From: JBNLBT01 sp050303435
GTDB lineage: Bacteria > Pseudomonadota > Gammaproteobacteria > Xanthomonadales > Marinicellaceae
Direction: 5' to 3'
Assembly (NCBI GenBank): GCA_050303435.1
Contig: JBNLBT010000019.1
Span: 1 to 42,630, forward strand
Length of the DNA: 42,630 nt
Shown here in pieces: positions 1 through 8,036 of the stretch (positions within the stretch are counted from its first letter, which is position 1; each line of letters begins with the position of its first letter). The notes under the pieces are model-generated. The model saw only the letters and a list, made by a program, of their open reading frames with translations. It was not told where the DNA came from and searched no databases. Both the position numbers and the translations under genes were made by a program.

Positions 1-2517
1 GAAAAATATCGCCCCGGCGAAACCATGCAGCTGCAGTTGAACAATGCATCCACACACGCGGCGCAGCTGACCGTCGCGGTGATCGATCAGAGTCTGGTGG
101 ATTTGATCAGCGGTGCGGATCCACACGATGCGGTGCTGACCACGCACGGCGAAGCGACGCACAGTTGGGAATTGATGGGCGCGCACCTGGTGTTGCCCTG
201 GGAATCGCACGGCGATCGCCATTTTTTGTACTACGATGAAGATTTGGAAGAACTGGGCATCATCGCTGTGACCGGCTCAAATATTTCACGCACAGGCCTG
301 GGAGCTGTGCCCATGGGTGTGGTCGGTCGGCCACTGCTGACCATGCAGCGAGAGTCGCTGGACTCTGCCGATGCGTTCGAACGGATCGCCGGTCACAGGA
401 TTGATGCGAACCTGATTCGCAACAGCTTTGTCGAGTCGGCGTATTTCAATCGCATCGATATTGCAGCACGGGAAAGTGTCGAGTTGCCCATTGAACTGCC
501 GGACAACATCACCGAATGGCGCGTGGTGGTGCTGTCGGCATTTGCTGACGGCGCACTGGAACTGGATCGCACGCAGGTCCAAACAGGGCAAGAGCTGGAG
601 TTGTTTGCCACGTTGCCACGGCAGCTGACCCGCGGCGACAATTTCCAGGCGGTGGCCACGGCGGTGGCCAAAGAAGATCTGACCGAAACCTTGGTGATGG
701 CGTCTGAAGCCCGTCAGTCCGAGCAACTTCTGAACAGCGACGCGCACACGCAGCCCGCCTTGCAGGCCAACCAGCGTGGCGTTCTGCAGTTGTCGGTGCA
801 AACGGATGAACCGGGACAACTGATTTACAGCGCCATGGCGCAAAGCGGTGCGCGGCTGGACGCCTTGCGCAGGGCCGTGCCTGTGCACGACGATGTATTC
901 CAGGAAGAACGGGTGTCTTTTGGCCGTTTCAGTGGAGCACACGCAGCGATTGACTGGCCTGCAATCGATGCAAACGCGCGCGAACTGACCGGCGTGCAGC
1001 TGCAAATCAGCCCCTCGTTGATCGGCACACTGCAACCGGTGTTTGACTACATGCGCGCCTACCCACACCGCTGTTGGGAGCAGCTGTCTTCTCGTGCGCT
1101 GGTCGAGGCGGTGTCCATTGAGGCGGGCATGGGAGATGGCGATGTGGCAGCGCGCCGCGAAGCGGTGAATGCCTTGTTGCAGGAAGCCGACGTTTTTCAA
1201 ATCGCCGGCGGGGGCATGTCGTTTTTTGGCGGCATTGATGCCACCGCTTGGCCGGAACTTTCGGTGCACACCTTGCATGTGTTTGCACGCCTGGAGGCCT
1301 TGGGGTATCGGGTGCCGGAGAATGTTCAGGAATATCTGACGGAGCATGTGCAAGAAAGCATAGAAGCCTGGTTGCAGCGACAGGAATGGGCGGCCGAGAA
1401 CAACCGGCCGAAACGTCTGGATGGACTGGGCTGGGTGTTGACGGCGGTGCGTTTGCTGGGTGAGGCGATTGACGACCCCGTGCATGAGCGCCTCACCGCG
1501 GTGTTGGGTGCGCCCGATGTCTCCTGGGGTCTGGTTGCGCTGGGCAACTGGATGGCCTTGCATTCATCCGATAAAAATATCCACAACATGGCGCTGCAGC
1601 AGATCGATCAACTGATGTTGCATCACGACAACCAGATCACCGCCAATCCCAACACCGGATTGATCACCGGTGATCTGTATTCGGCCAATTCGGCGCAGTG
1701 TGAGATGCTCAATGCCTGGCTGCAGTCGGATGTGCCATTGATTGCAGCGGATGCACTGTACGCGCACATCAACGGGGTGTTGTCGCAACGCGGTCGTCTG
1801 GGGGATTTCGGATCCACATACGCCAACGCCCAATGCGCCTTGAGCGTGTTTGACCATGCGCGAATGCAAGGCGATGTGGTGGCGCATTCGGGCGAGTATC
1901 AAGTGGTCATGAATGGCGAGACTCAATCCGCGCCCGGCGGCTTGTGGCGCACGGCCTTGCACGGCCAAAGCCTGCCGAACTTGCAGCTGCGCAGCAGCGA
2001 TGCCATGGCCAATCACTTTTACACCGCGCGTGTTCAGCAAGCCGTGGATGGCCAACTGGCCGGAGAGAAAAATCAAGGCCTGTCAATTGTCCGCAGCCAC
2101 CAGCGATTTGACCGCGGTCGCTGGGTTGAGCTGGACGATGGCACGCCGTTGCACACCGGCGACTGGGTGCGCACCACTTTACGCATCAACAACCCTTTAC
2201 CGCGGCGCATGCTGGTGGTCAGCGACTCAGTGGCGGGTGGCTGGTTGCCCACCGATCCCAAATTGGCCACTGCGGTGCCTGTGGGCATGGGCATGGAAAA
2301 TGAGACTTCGATGTTTTTCAATCACCATCGGCTGGATCCGCTGACGCCGCGTTTTTATGCCGAGTTTCTGCCGCCCGGGGCGCACCTGATTCGCTACGTC
2401 AGCGAGGTCCGCAACGCCGGTGAGTATTTACTCATGCCGGCGCGCGTAGAATTGATGTATGCACGGGACGTGCACGCCCGGACAGAATCACAGCGGGTGG
2501 TGATTCAGGCCCAATGA
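1..2517 (+). CDS. Alpha-2-macroglobulin family protein, C-terminal part (5' end outside window)
   Basis: The reading frame is open from base 1 (EKYRPGETMQ...), so the Met at 25 is internal and the true start lies upstream. The family traps proteases in the periplasm through a reactive thioester. The A2M-domain motif PDNITEWR lies near in-window residue 168, and the thioester motif CWEQ (context YPHRCWEQ) is encoded at 1072-1083, in-window residues 358-361. The alpha-helical thioester domain and a C-terminal receptor-binding-like beta domain follow. The usual bacterial form is G-C-L-E-Q; here the residue before Cys is Arg and the middle residue Trp, but Cys, Glu and Gln are kept. Many bacteria pair this gene with pbpC. 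Here the next gene is convergent, so pbpC is not downstream. Signal peptide or lipobox cannot be judged. Confidence 0.9.
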   Translation, partial: EKYRPGETMQLQLNNASTHAAQLTVAVIDQSLVDLISGADPHDAVLTTHGEATHSWELMGAHLVLPWESHGDRHFLYYDEDLEELGIIAVTGSNISRTGLGAVPMGVVGRPLLTMQRESLDSADAFERIAGHRIDANLIRNSFVESAYFNRIDIAARESVELPIELPDNITEWRVVVLSAFADGALELDRTQVQTGQELELFATLPRQLTRGDNFQAVATAVAKEDLTETLVMASEARQSEQLLNSDAHTQPALQANQRGVLQLSVQTDEPGQLIYSAMAQSGARLDALRRAVPVHDDVFQEERVSFGRFSGAHAAIDWPAIDANARELTGVQLQISPSLIGTLQPVFDYMRAYPHRCWEQLSSRALVEAVSIEAGMGDGDVAARREAVNALLQEADVFQIAGGGMSFFGGIDATAWPELSVHTLHVFARLEALGYRVPENVQEYLTEHVQESIEAWLQRQEWAAENNRPKRLDGLGWVLTAVRLLGEAIDDPVHERLTAVLGAPDVSWGLVALGNWMALHSSDKNIHNMALQQIDQLMLHHDNQITANPNTGLITGDLYSANSAQCEMLNAWLQSDVPLIAADALYAHINGVLSQRGRLGDFGSTYANAQCALSVFDHARMQGDVVAHSGEYQVVMNGETQSAPGGLWRTALHGQSLPNLQLRSSDAMANHFYTARVQQAVDGQLAGEKNQGLSIVRSHQRFDRGRWVELDDGTPLHTGDWVRTTLRINNPLPRRMLVVSDSVAGGWLPTDPKLATAVPVGMGMENETSMFFNHHRLDPLTPRFYAEFLPPGAHLIRYVSEVRNAGEYLLMPARVELMYARDVHARTESQRVVIQAQ

Positions 2518-2540
2518 GGCCGCGTCCTGAGTCATTGCGC

Positions 2541-2559
2541 ACAGAACTCCAGGTTCTGT
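2541..2559 (+). terminator. Hairpin between convergent genes
   Basis: ACAGAAC and GTTCTGT form a perfect 7-bp stem around the 5-base loop TCCAG, directly between the A2M stop codon (2517) and the stop of the convergent phosphate transporter (2561). Only a short T run follows on the + strand, so this is a weak intrinsic terminator candidate. Confidence 0.4.
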
Positions 2560-2560
2560 T

Positions 2561-3811
2561 TCAGCCAAAGATCAGGGTGAAAATGTAGAAGAACAGGATC
2601 GACAGGCCGGCGCCGGCGGGGATGGTGATGACCCAGGAGGCGAAGATGCTGCGCACCACTTTCAGGTCGATCGCGGAGATGCCGCGCGCCATGCCGACGC
2701 CCAGCACCGCGCCGACCAGGGTCTGGGTGGTGGAAATGGGCATGCCGGTGCCGGACGCCACCACGATGGTGGTTGAGGCGGCCAGCTCTGCTGCGAAGCC
2801 GCGCGACGGCGTGAGGTGGGTGATTTTCTGGCCCACGGTGCGAATCACTTTGATGCCGAAGGTGGCCAGGCCGATGACGATGCCGATGCCGCCCACCATC
2901 AGAATCCAGGTGTCGAGGCCGGATTTTGAGGCCACGATGCCGGTTTTGGCGGTTGACACCACCGCGGCCACCGGACCCACCGCATTGGCCACGTCGTTGG
3001 AGCCGTGGGCGAAGGCCAGTCCGCTGGCGGTGATCACCATGAGCACGGCGAAAACCCGTTCCACGGTGTAAAAGTGAAAATTCTTTTCTTTGGATTTGTT
3101 CGGCTTGATGCGTGAAATGGCCAGAGCCCCGAGCACGGACACCAGCACACCGACCAGCGCGGCGTACAGATAGGCCTCATTCGAAGACACACTCAAGCCG
3201 ATGTGTTTCAAGCCTTTTTTGATGGTTACCAGGGTCAGCACAAAGGCCGTTAAAAACATGTAGAACGGCACGTAGCGCTTGGCCATGCGCAGCGGGTCTT
3301 CCTGTTTCAAAATCAGGTGATGCACCGTCTGGAAGATCAGATAGGCGATGATGCCGGCGATCATTGGTGTGACGATCCAGCTGAGCACGATGTCCTGCAC
3401 TTTTTCCCAGTGGATGCTTTCCATGCCCAGTCCAACGGCGGCAAAACCCACCACCGCGCCGACGATGGAATGTGTGGTTGAGACCGGCCAGCCGCGGTGC
3501 GAGGCCAGCAGCAGCCAGGTGGCGGCGGCCAGCAAGGAGGCCAGCATGCCGTAGATCAGCAAATCCGGCGTGCCGGCCACCGCTTCGGCGTCGATGATGC
3601 CTTTGCGGATGGTGGCGGTGACTTCACCGCCGGCCAGGATGGCGCCGGCAAATTCAAACACCGCGGCGATGACGATCGCCTGTTTGATGGTGATGGCTTT
3701 GGAGCCGACCGAAGTGGCCATCGCGTTGGCCACGTCGTTTGCGCCAATGCCCCAGGCCATGAAGCCGCCAAAAATGGCCGCCAGTACTATGTAGGTGATT
3801 TGATAATCCAT
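2561..3811 (-). CDS. pit: PiT-family inorganic phosphate transporter
   Basis: 416 aa inner-membrane carrier for low-affinity uptake of phosphate, or metal-phosphate, driven by a cation gradient. It has the two inverted-repeat PiT signatures: GANDVANA at residues 23-30 and GSNDVANA near residue 270, each in a block of hydrophobic helices. A hydrophilic loop with several lysines (around IKPNKSKEKNF) separates the halves. Length is within the usual range for single-core PiT proteins. The ATG has a strong Shine-Dalgarno (AAGGGGG) that overlaps the stop of the upstream DUF47 gene, 11 bases away, so the two form an operon. The family is certain. The choice between PitA-like and sulfate-type substrate rests on the DUF47 partner, which favours phosphate. 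Confidence 0.93.
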   Translation of the reverse strand: MDYQITYIVLAAIFGGFMAWGIGANDVANAMATSVGSKAITIKQAIVIAAVFEFAGAILAGGEVTATIRKGIIDAEAVAGTPDLLIYGMLASLLAAATWLLLASHRGWPVSTTHSIVGAVVGFAAVGLGMESIHWEKVQDIVLSWIVTPMIAGIIAYLIFQTVHHLILKQEDPLRMAKRYVPFYMFLTAFVLTLVTIKKGLKHIGLSVSSNEAYLYAALVGVLVSVLGALAISRIKPNKSKEKNFHFYTVERVFAVLMVITASGLAFAHGSNDVANAVGPVAAVVSTAKTGIVASKSGLDTWILMVGGIGIVIGLATFGIKVIRTVGQKITHLTPSRGFAAELAASTTIVVASGTGMPISTTQTLVGAVLGVGMARGISAIDLKVVRSIFASWVITIPAGAGLSILFFYIFTLIFG

Positions 3812-3822
3812 GCGATGCCCCC

Positions 3823-4497
3823 TTATTTCGCCAGCAACATTTCCAGACGTCGACCGATGCGTTCGGCCATGTCGGCGACGTCGCCGACCAGATCGAACAA
3901 CTTGTAAAGAAACATCACTTCAATCGGCGGCAACTGGTCTTCCATGACGAACAATTTCTCGTGCAAATCGGCCTGCATGTGATCGGTTTCGGTTTCAATC
4001 CGGTCCAGTTTGGCGAGAATTTTCTCCACCAGTTTGACCTCGGCGCCACGAAAACCGGTTTCGTACAGTTCATCCAGTTCGTACACGCTTTTCTTGGCTT
4101 TGTTGGTGGCGTCCACGCAGCGTTCCACAAAGGCCATGAAATCCTCGCGCAGGGCTTCGGGAATCTGCAAGCGGCGTATGTTGACGATGCCGGAGATGTT
4201 CTTGCTCAGGTTGGCCACCTTGTCCTGCACCAACAGCAATTCCAGCAGATCCTGTCGCGGCACCGGCATGAACAGAGATTTCGGCAATTTCAGGCGGATG
4301 TCGAATTTCATTTCATCGGCGCGATTTTCCAGCGCGCGGATTTCGTCGTTGATTGCGCGCACGCGCTGCCAGTCGTTGAGGTTGGCGGCGGCGAACAAAT
4401 CCGGCAGCAGCCCGGCGGCCTGACAGGCGGTTTTGATGTGTTTCTGCAACGGCGCAACCGGAGATTGTCCGAACATGTCGGAAATGAAATTGCCCAT
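3823..4497 (-). CDS. DUF47 (PhoU-like) phosphate transport regulator
   Basis: 224 aa, all-helical protein of the DUF47/TIGR00153 family, related to PhoU. Members are usually encoded next to PiT transporters and are thought to modulate them; the mechanism is poorly known. The sequence is rich in charged amphipathic helices (for example KLVEKILAKLDRIETETDH) and ends in AERIGRRLEMLLAK, without signal peptide or membrane segment, so it is cytosolic. It is the first gene of a two-gene operon with pit. A TATAAT box lies about 30 bases upstream of its ATG. Confidence 0.9.
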   Translation of the reverse strand: MGNFISDMFGQSPVAPLQKHIKTACQAAGLLPDLFAAANLNDWQRVRAINDEIRALENRADEMKFDIRLKLPKSLFMPVPRQDLLELLLVQDKVANLSKNISGIVNIRRLQIPEALREDFMAFVERCVDATNKAKKSVYELDELYETGFRGAEVKLVEKILAKLDRIETETDHMQADLHEKLFVMEDQLPPIEVMFLYKLFDLVGDVADMAERIGRRLEMLLAK

Positions 4498-4527
4498 GGG
4501 TCTTCAACGCTTAAAAAATGAGCCCAG

Positions 4528-4533
4528 ATTATA
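4528..4533 (-). promoter_or_regulatory. Putative -10 box of the DUF47-pit operon
   Basis: On the minus strand the hexamer reads TATAAT, about 30 bases before the DUF47 ATG. No good -35 hexamer lies 16-18 bases upstream (the best window reads TCGTTT), which would fit a promoter needing an activator. Confidence 0.5.
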
Positions 4534-4600
4534 GGTGATTGCGGGTCAAAAAACGAGCGCCGCCGGCACCTCAACGTGACATTTGTGAATAAAAGATGAC

Positions 4601-4625
4601 AAAAACGCCTGAATTTTACTCAGGC
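4601..4625 (-). terminator. Rho-independent terminator of the TRAP operon
   Basis: On the minus strand GCCTGA, a 7-base loop and TCAGGC are followed by GTTTTTG. The 5' arm of the stem lies in the last codons of dctM and the loop contains its TAA stop, so the terminator is embedded in the end of the gene. It separates the TRAP operon from the DUF47-pit operon in the same direction. Confidence 0.75.
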
Positions 4626-5974
4626 AACAACCAGTGCACGACGTCCGGGAATAGCCCCAAAAGCAACAGCAACAGCAGTTGCATGGCGATGAAGGGCATC
4701 ACGCCTCGATACAGCGCGGCCGCGCGGATGTCGCTGACACCGCGCAGATAAAACAGGGCAAAGCCGAACGGCGGGGTCAGAAATGAGGTTTGCAGATTGA
4801 CCGCGATGAGCACGCCCAGCCACACCGGATCAAATCCCATGGCCAACAGGATAGGACCGACGATGGGAATGACGATGAAAATGATTTCAATGAAATCCAG
4901 GATGAAACCGAGCAGAAACATCACCGCCATCACCAGCAGCAGCGCGGTGAGGCGCCCGCCGGGCAGATTGTTCAGCGCTTCGGCGATGATTTCATCGCCG
5001 CCGAAGCCTTTGAACACCAGGGAAAACAACGCTGCACCGATCAGAATCATAAAAATCATGGCGGATATTTTCACCGTTTCCACGCCGATCTCTCGCAACA
5101 TGGCGCGGTTCAGTGCGCCGGAGAAGCGCGCCAGCAGCAGGGCGCCGACCGAACCCACCGAGGCGGCTTCGGTGGGCGTGGCGATGCCACCGATGATCGA
5201 GCCCAGCACCGCGATCATCAGACCCAGCGGCGGCAGCAGCGATTTCATGATTGGCCACAGCCCGGTCTCGCCCGCGTCGTCCTGTTGCACCGGCGGTGCT
5301 TTGTGCGGTGCTCGCCACACGATGAATGCCCAGTACAGCGCGTACAGGCACACCAGCATCAGTCCCGGGATCAGGGCGCCGATGAACAGATCGCGCACGG
5401 ACACCGTCTGCGGAGAAAACACCTGCATCTGCAATTGCGCCTGCTGGTAGGCATTGGACAACACATCGCCCAGCAGCACCAGCACAATGGACGGTGGAAT
5501 GATTTGGCCGAGCGTGCCGGCGGCGCACACCGTGGCGGCCGACAGCGAGTCGTCGTAGCCGTGCTTGCGCATCACCGGCAAAGCCAGCAGGCCCAGCGTC
5601 ACCACGGTGGCACCGACGATGCCGGTGCTGGCCGCCAGCAAGGCACCGACCAGCAACAGCGCAAAACCCAGACCGCCGCGACGGTTGCCCAGCAAGCGCG
5701 CGAGGTTTTGCAGCAGGCGTTCGGCCAGTTTCGCGCGTTCCAGCACCAGTCCCATGAAGATGAACACCGGCACCGCCATCAAGGTGGCGTTGCTGAGGAT
5801 GCCGTACACCCGGTTGGGCAGGGCGTTGAGAAACGCCGCGTCAAACCAGCCGGTCCAATGACCGATCAGGGCAAACCACAAAGACACGCCGCCGAGGGTG
5901 AAGGCCACCGGGTAACCCAGCAACAACACCGCGGCCACCCCAATGAACAGGCTGAGTGCAAAAAAAGCCTCCAT
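4616..5974 (-). CDS. dctM: TRAP transporter large membrane subunit (DctM family)
   Basis: 452 aa. DctM is the 12-helix channel-forming subunit of tripartite ATP-independent periplasmic transporters, which import organic acids using a sodium gradient. The N-terminus MEAFFALSLFIGVAAVLLLGYP, the VPVFIFMG segment, the CAAGTLGQIIPPSIVLVLLGD block and the C-terminal LGFILDFIEIIFIVIPI block are typical. The ATG directly abuts the TGA of dctQ (no spacer), implying coupled translation. The insert HKAPPVQQDDAGET is a cytosolic or periplasmic loop. No DctP substrate-binding protein is encoded in this window, so the substrate cannot be inferred. Confidence 0.93.
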   Translation of the reverse strand: MEAFFALSLFIGVAAVLLLGYPVAFTLGGVSLWFALIGHWTGWFDAAFLNALPNRVYGILSNATLMAVPVFIFMGLVLERAKLAERLLQNLARLLGNRRGGLGFALLLVGALLAASTGIVGATVVTLGLLALPVMRKHGYDDSLSAATVCAAGTLGQIIPPSIVLVLLGDVLSNAYQQAQLQMQVFSPQTVSVRDLFIGALIPGLMLVCLYALYWAFIVWRAPHKAPPVQQDDAGETGLWPIMKSLLPPLGLMIAVLGSIIGGIATPTEAASVGSVGALLLARFSGALNRAMLREIGVETVKISAMIFMILIGAALFSLVFKGFGGDEIIAEALNNLPGGRLTALLLVMAVMFLLGFILDFIEIIFIVIPIVGPILLAMGFDPVWLGVLIAVNLQTSFLTPPFGFALFYLRGVSDIRAAALYRGVMPFIAMQLLLLLLLGLFPDVVHWLLPE

Positions 5975-6430
5975 TCAGCTCTGTTCGGGGGGGCGGCGCC
6001 AGCGCAGCCAGGCAGCGATGAGCACCGTCAGTGGCATCAGCAGGATCAGCGTTTTGAGCAACCACACCAGCGGCAGGCCGCCGGTTTCGGGGGATTTTTC
6101 CAGGCGCATCCAGGCGCTGGTCACGTAGCCAAATCCGCTGTACAGCAGAAACAGCATGAAGGGCAAAGCAAGACAGAAAAAGCCGAACGCGTTGATGCGC
6201 GCTTGCTGGGGTTTTTTCAGGCGTTGGTAGAACACATCCACACGCACATGCGCGTCGCGATAAAAGGCCACTGAAATGCCCAGCATCAGCGCAAAAGCAT
6301 GCGCGTACAAAGCCAGTTCCTGCACGGGAATCCACACCGTGTCGAACACGTAGCGCGTCACCACGGTGATGAAACTCAGCGCAATGGCCAGAAGAATCAG
6401 CCCACCAAGCGCACGCGCCAGTGTTTGCAT
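5975..6430 (-). CDS. dctQ: TRAP transporter small membrane subunit (DctQ family)
   Basis: 151 aa four-helix membrane protein that pairs with DctM in a TRAP transporter. Helices can be seen near residues 8-28, 42-58, 84-108 and 121-141, with the conserved W-x-P-V-x-E-L-A-x-Y pattern (WIPVQELALY) after the first helix and RDAHVRVDVFY after the second. I place the start at the ATG ending at 6430, not at the TTG one codon upstream, because this ATG overlaps the stop of the DUF2782 gene (TGATG). The order is DUF2782-dctQ-dctM. PF04290-type assignment is from recognised motifs. Confidence 0.9.
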   Translation of the reverse strand: MQTLARALGGLILLAIALSFITVVTRYVFDTVWIPVQELALYAHAFALMLGISVAFYRDAHVRVDVFYQRLKKPQQARINAFGFFCLALPFMLFLLYSGFGYVTSAWMRLEKSPETGGLPLVWLLKTLILLMPLTVLIAAWLRWRRPPEQS

Positions 6431-6732
6431 CAAAACTCTTTCAGGGTCCAGTGCACCGGCCGCACGCCGGAATTGATCAGGTCCTGACCCGACAGATTGG
6501 GCAGGCGGTGTTCCTGCGGAAAAATGTAATACGGCTGGCCTTTTTTGGGAATCACCTTGACCATCACCAGAGCGCCTTTGTGGCGGTGCTCCTCAATGGT
6601 GGCGTTGGGTTCGATGATGACTTTTACGTTGGTGGGTTCGTCGAGTTCCAGTTGCGCCGGTTGGTCTTGGGCCGCGACCTGGGCGATCAACAAAAGGGTC
6701 ATCAGCAGGCCTGTTGTCATCGGTTTGTTCAC
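6430..6732 (-). CDS. DUF2782 periplasmic protein
   Basis: 100 aa. An N-terminal signal peptide (MNKPMTTGLLMTLLLIAQVAAQD, cleavage probably after VAA) precedes a small domain whose pattern TIEEHRHKGALVMVKVIPKKG-QPYYI and C-terminal HWTLKEF match the DUF2782 family of Gammaproteobacteria. Function unknown. In Pseudomonas it sits, from memory, near polA; here it heads a TRAP transporter operon and overlaps dctQ by one base. The start is GTG at 6732, supported by the Shine-Dalgarno GAGGTG with 5 bases spacing; an in-frame ATG at 6720 is the alternative. Confidence 0.8.
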   Translation of the reverse strand: MNKPMTTGLLMTLLLIAQVAAQDQPAQLELDEPTNVKVIIEPNATIEEHRHKGALVMVKVIPKKGQPYYIFPQEHRLPNLSGQDLINSGVRPVHWTLKEF

Positions 6733-6765
6733 TGTGGCACCTCGGCTGGTATGGTGTTTTGATGA

Positions 6766-6771
6766 TACAAT
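6766..6771 (+). promoter_or_regulatory. Possible -10 box for the lipoprotein at 6799
   Basis: TACAAT lies in the 66-base gap between divergent genes, 27 bases before the ATG at 6799. No convincing -35 is present. Low-confidence candidate only. Confidence 0.25.
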
Positions 6772-6798
6772 GAATTCATTGGCTTTGAAATTAAAATC

Positions 6799-7278
6799 AT
6801 GAAATTCTTCAAGACCTTAACCTGCCTGACATTGTTTGCTGCCGCCTTGAGTGGCTGCGGCGGTGAAGCAGGCGACAAGCACGACCTGTTGATGCGCAGC
6901 ATCGACGCCATGGAACTCGGCGCCGAGTCGCGCTCGCTGTCGGCGGTGATGGAATACGTGGATGAGAACTACAGCGATGCCATGGGCCGGCGCAAAGCCG
7001 ATGTGGCGCGCGCGGTGCAGATCAACATCATGCGCAATCAGCAACTGCACGTGTTGGTCAGCGTCAACCAAATCGAATGGGTCGATGACGGCGAAGAGAA
7101 CGCGCGCGTTGAGTTGGTGGCCGCGCTGGCCGGCCGGCCGATTGACAAAGCGTCCCTGCTGGACGGGGTGCGCGCCGATCTGGTGCGCTTCAATGTCAAT
7201 TTCCATCGCGACGGTGAACGCTATCTGGTGACTTCGGCGGAATGGCAGCGGGCGCTGATGGGGGCCGATCTGTTCTAG
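6799..7278 (+). CDS. Small lipoprotein of unknown function
   Basis: 159 aa. The N-terminus MKFFKTLTCLTLFAAALSGC is a type II signal peptide with lipobox LSGC (Cys20). The rest is a compact alpha+beta domain: helix LLMRSIDAMELGAESRSLSAVMEYVDENYSD, then strands LHVLVSVNQIEWVDDGEENARVELVAAL and FNVNFHRDGERYLVTSAEWQ. This layout resembles NTF2/SnoaL-like folds, which is inference from pattern only. The gene stands alone, divergent from the DUF2782-TRAP operon and convergent with hemD (14-base gap). No Shine-Dalgarno is obvious. I do not recognise a function. Confidence 0.75.
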   Translation: MKFFKTLTCLTLFAAALSGCGGEAGDKHDLLMRSIDAMELGAESRSLSAVMEYVDENYSDAMGRRKADVARAVQINIMRNQQLHVLVSVNQIEWVDDGEENARVELVAALAGRPIDKASLLDGVRADLVRFNVNFHRDGERYLVTSAEWQRALMGADLF

Positions 7279-7292
7279 GGCCCCGGCGCCGT

Positions 7293-8036
7293 TCAATCAG
7301 GCCAGTTACTTTGTGCCGCAATCATGTCGGCGTCGGCCGGCGAAGCGGCGATCCTTCGGTGACTGAATCCCAGTGCTTGCGCGGCCGCGTCGATGCGCGC
7401 CGAACCACTCACCAGTGGGCGTGAGCGCAACGCTTCATGCATGTTTTCCGGCATCTGATTGAACCAGTGGTGCAGGGCCGCGGCGCTGGTGAAATGCAGC
7501 GCCACGTGCAAGTGCTGTGCTTGCAGCGCCTTCAGTGTGTCGGCATCGAAGGTCAGTGGCTGACGACGGTACACGTAAAACATCTTCACTGGCCAGCCGC
7601 GCGCTTCGGCGTGCCGTGCGATCAGCGTGCGGCCGTCCGGTGCGCTCACCAGCGTCACCGCGCTGGGCTTGAGGGCATCAAGCAGTTCCAGCATGCCTTC
7701 GGAGTCGGCGCTGTCGGGCTCGGCGATGGGTGTTTGTGTGATGTGCTTTCTCAGCGCGCGCGCCACGGCCGGCCCAATGGCGCAGGGCACCGCGTGCGCG
7801 GGCCAGACAAGGTCCGGGTTTTGCTGCCAGGCGTGCTGCACCGCATTGACGCTGGTGAACACCACCGCGTCGGGCCGCAGCTGTAGCCATTCGGCCAGGC
7901 TGTGGCCGGGCTGTTGCACCGCGGCGATGTCAAAACACGGCATGGCCAGCGTGGCGTAGCCTTCAGCGCGGTACTGCGCCTGGCTCTGATCCACGCGATT
8001 GCGCGGCCGCGTGATGACCACCAGCGGTGTAGACAT
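7293..8036 (-). CDS. hemD: Uroporphyrinogen-III synthase
   Basis: 247 aa cytosolic enzyme that cyclises hydroxymethylbilane to uroporphyrinogen III, the branch point of haem and sirohaem synthesis. The family is poorly conserved, but the two-domain layout and the patterns ITRPRNRVDQ at the N-terminus, PDAVVFTSVNAVQH, AIGPAVARAL, and LHFTSAAALHHW are typical. Length matches the family (about 246). Its ATG overlaps the hemC stop by one base (TGATG), so it is translated from the algZ-algR-hemC-hemD transcript. The order is the same as in Pseudomonas. Confidence 0.92.
   Translation of the reverse strand: MSTPLVVITRPRNRVDQSQAQYRAEGYATLAMPCFDIAAVQQPGHSLAEWLQLRPDAVVFTSVNAVQHAWQQNPDLVWPAHAVPCAIGPAVARALRKHITQTPIAEPDSADSEGMLELLDALKPSAVTLVSAPDGRTLIARHAEARGWPVKMFYVYRRQPLTFDADTLKALQAQHLHVALHFTSAAALHHWFNQMPENMHEALRSRPLVSGSARIDAAAQALGFSHRRIAASPADADMIAAQSNWPD

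Noticed and set aside
286..1563. Long minus-strand frame (425 codons) opposite the A2M gene
   Set aside because: It is fully antisense to a gene with clear A2M motifs, and its translation is rich in His, Gln, Arg and Cys with no domain, as expected from a GC-rich shadow frame.
4790..6274. Long plus-strand frame (494 codons) opposite dctM and dctQ
   Set aside because: Translation is mostly Gln, His, Arg and Gly, the mirror of hydrophobic transporter codons; no initiation signal or domain.
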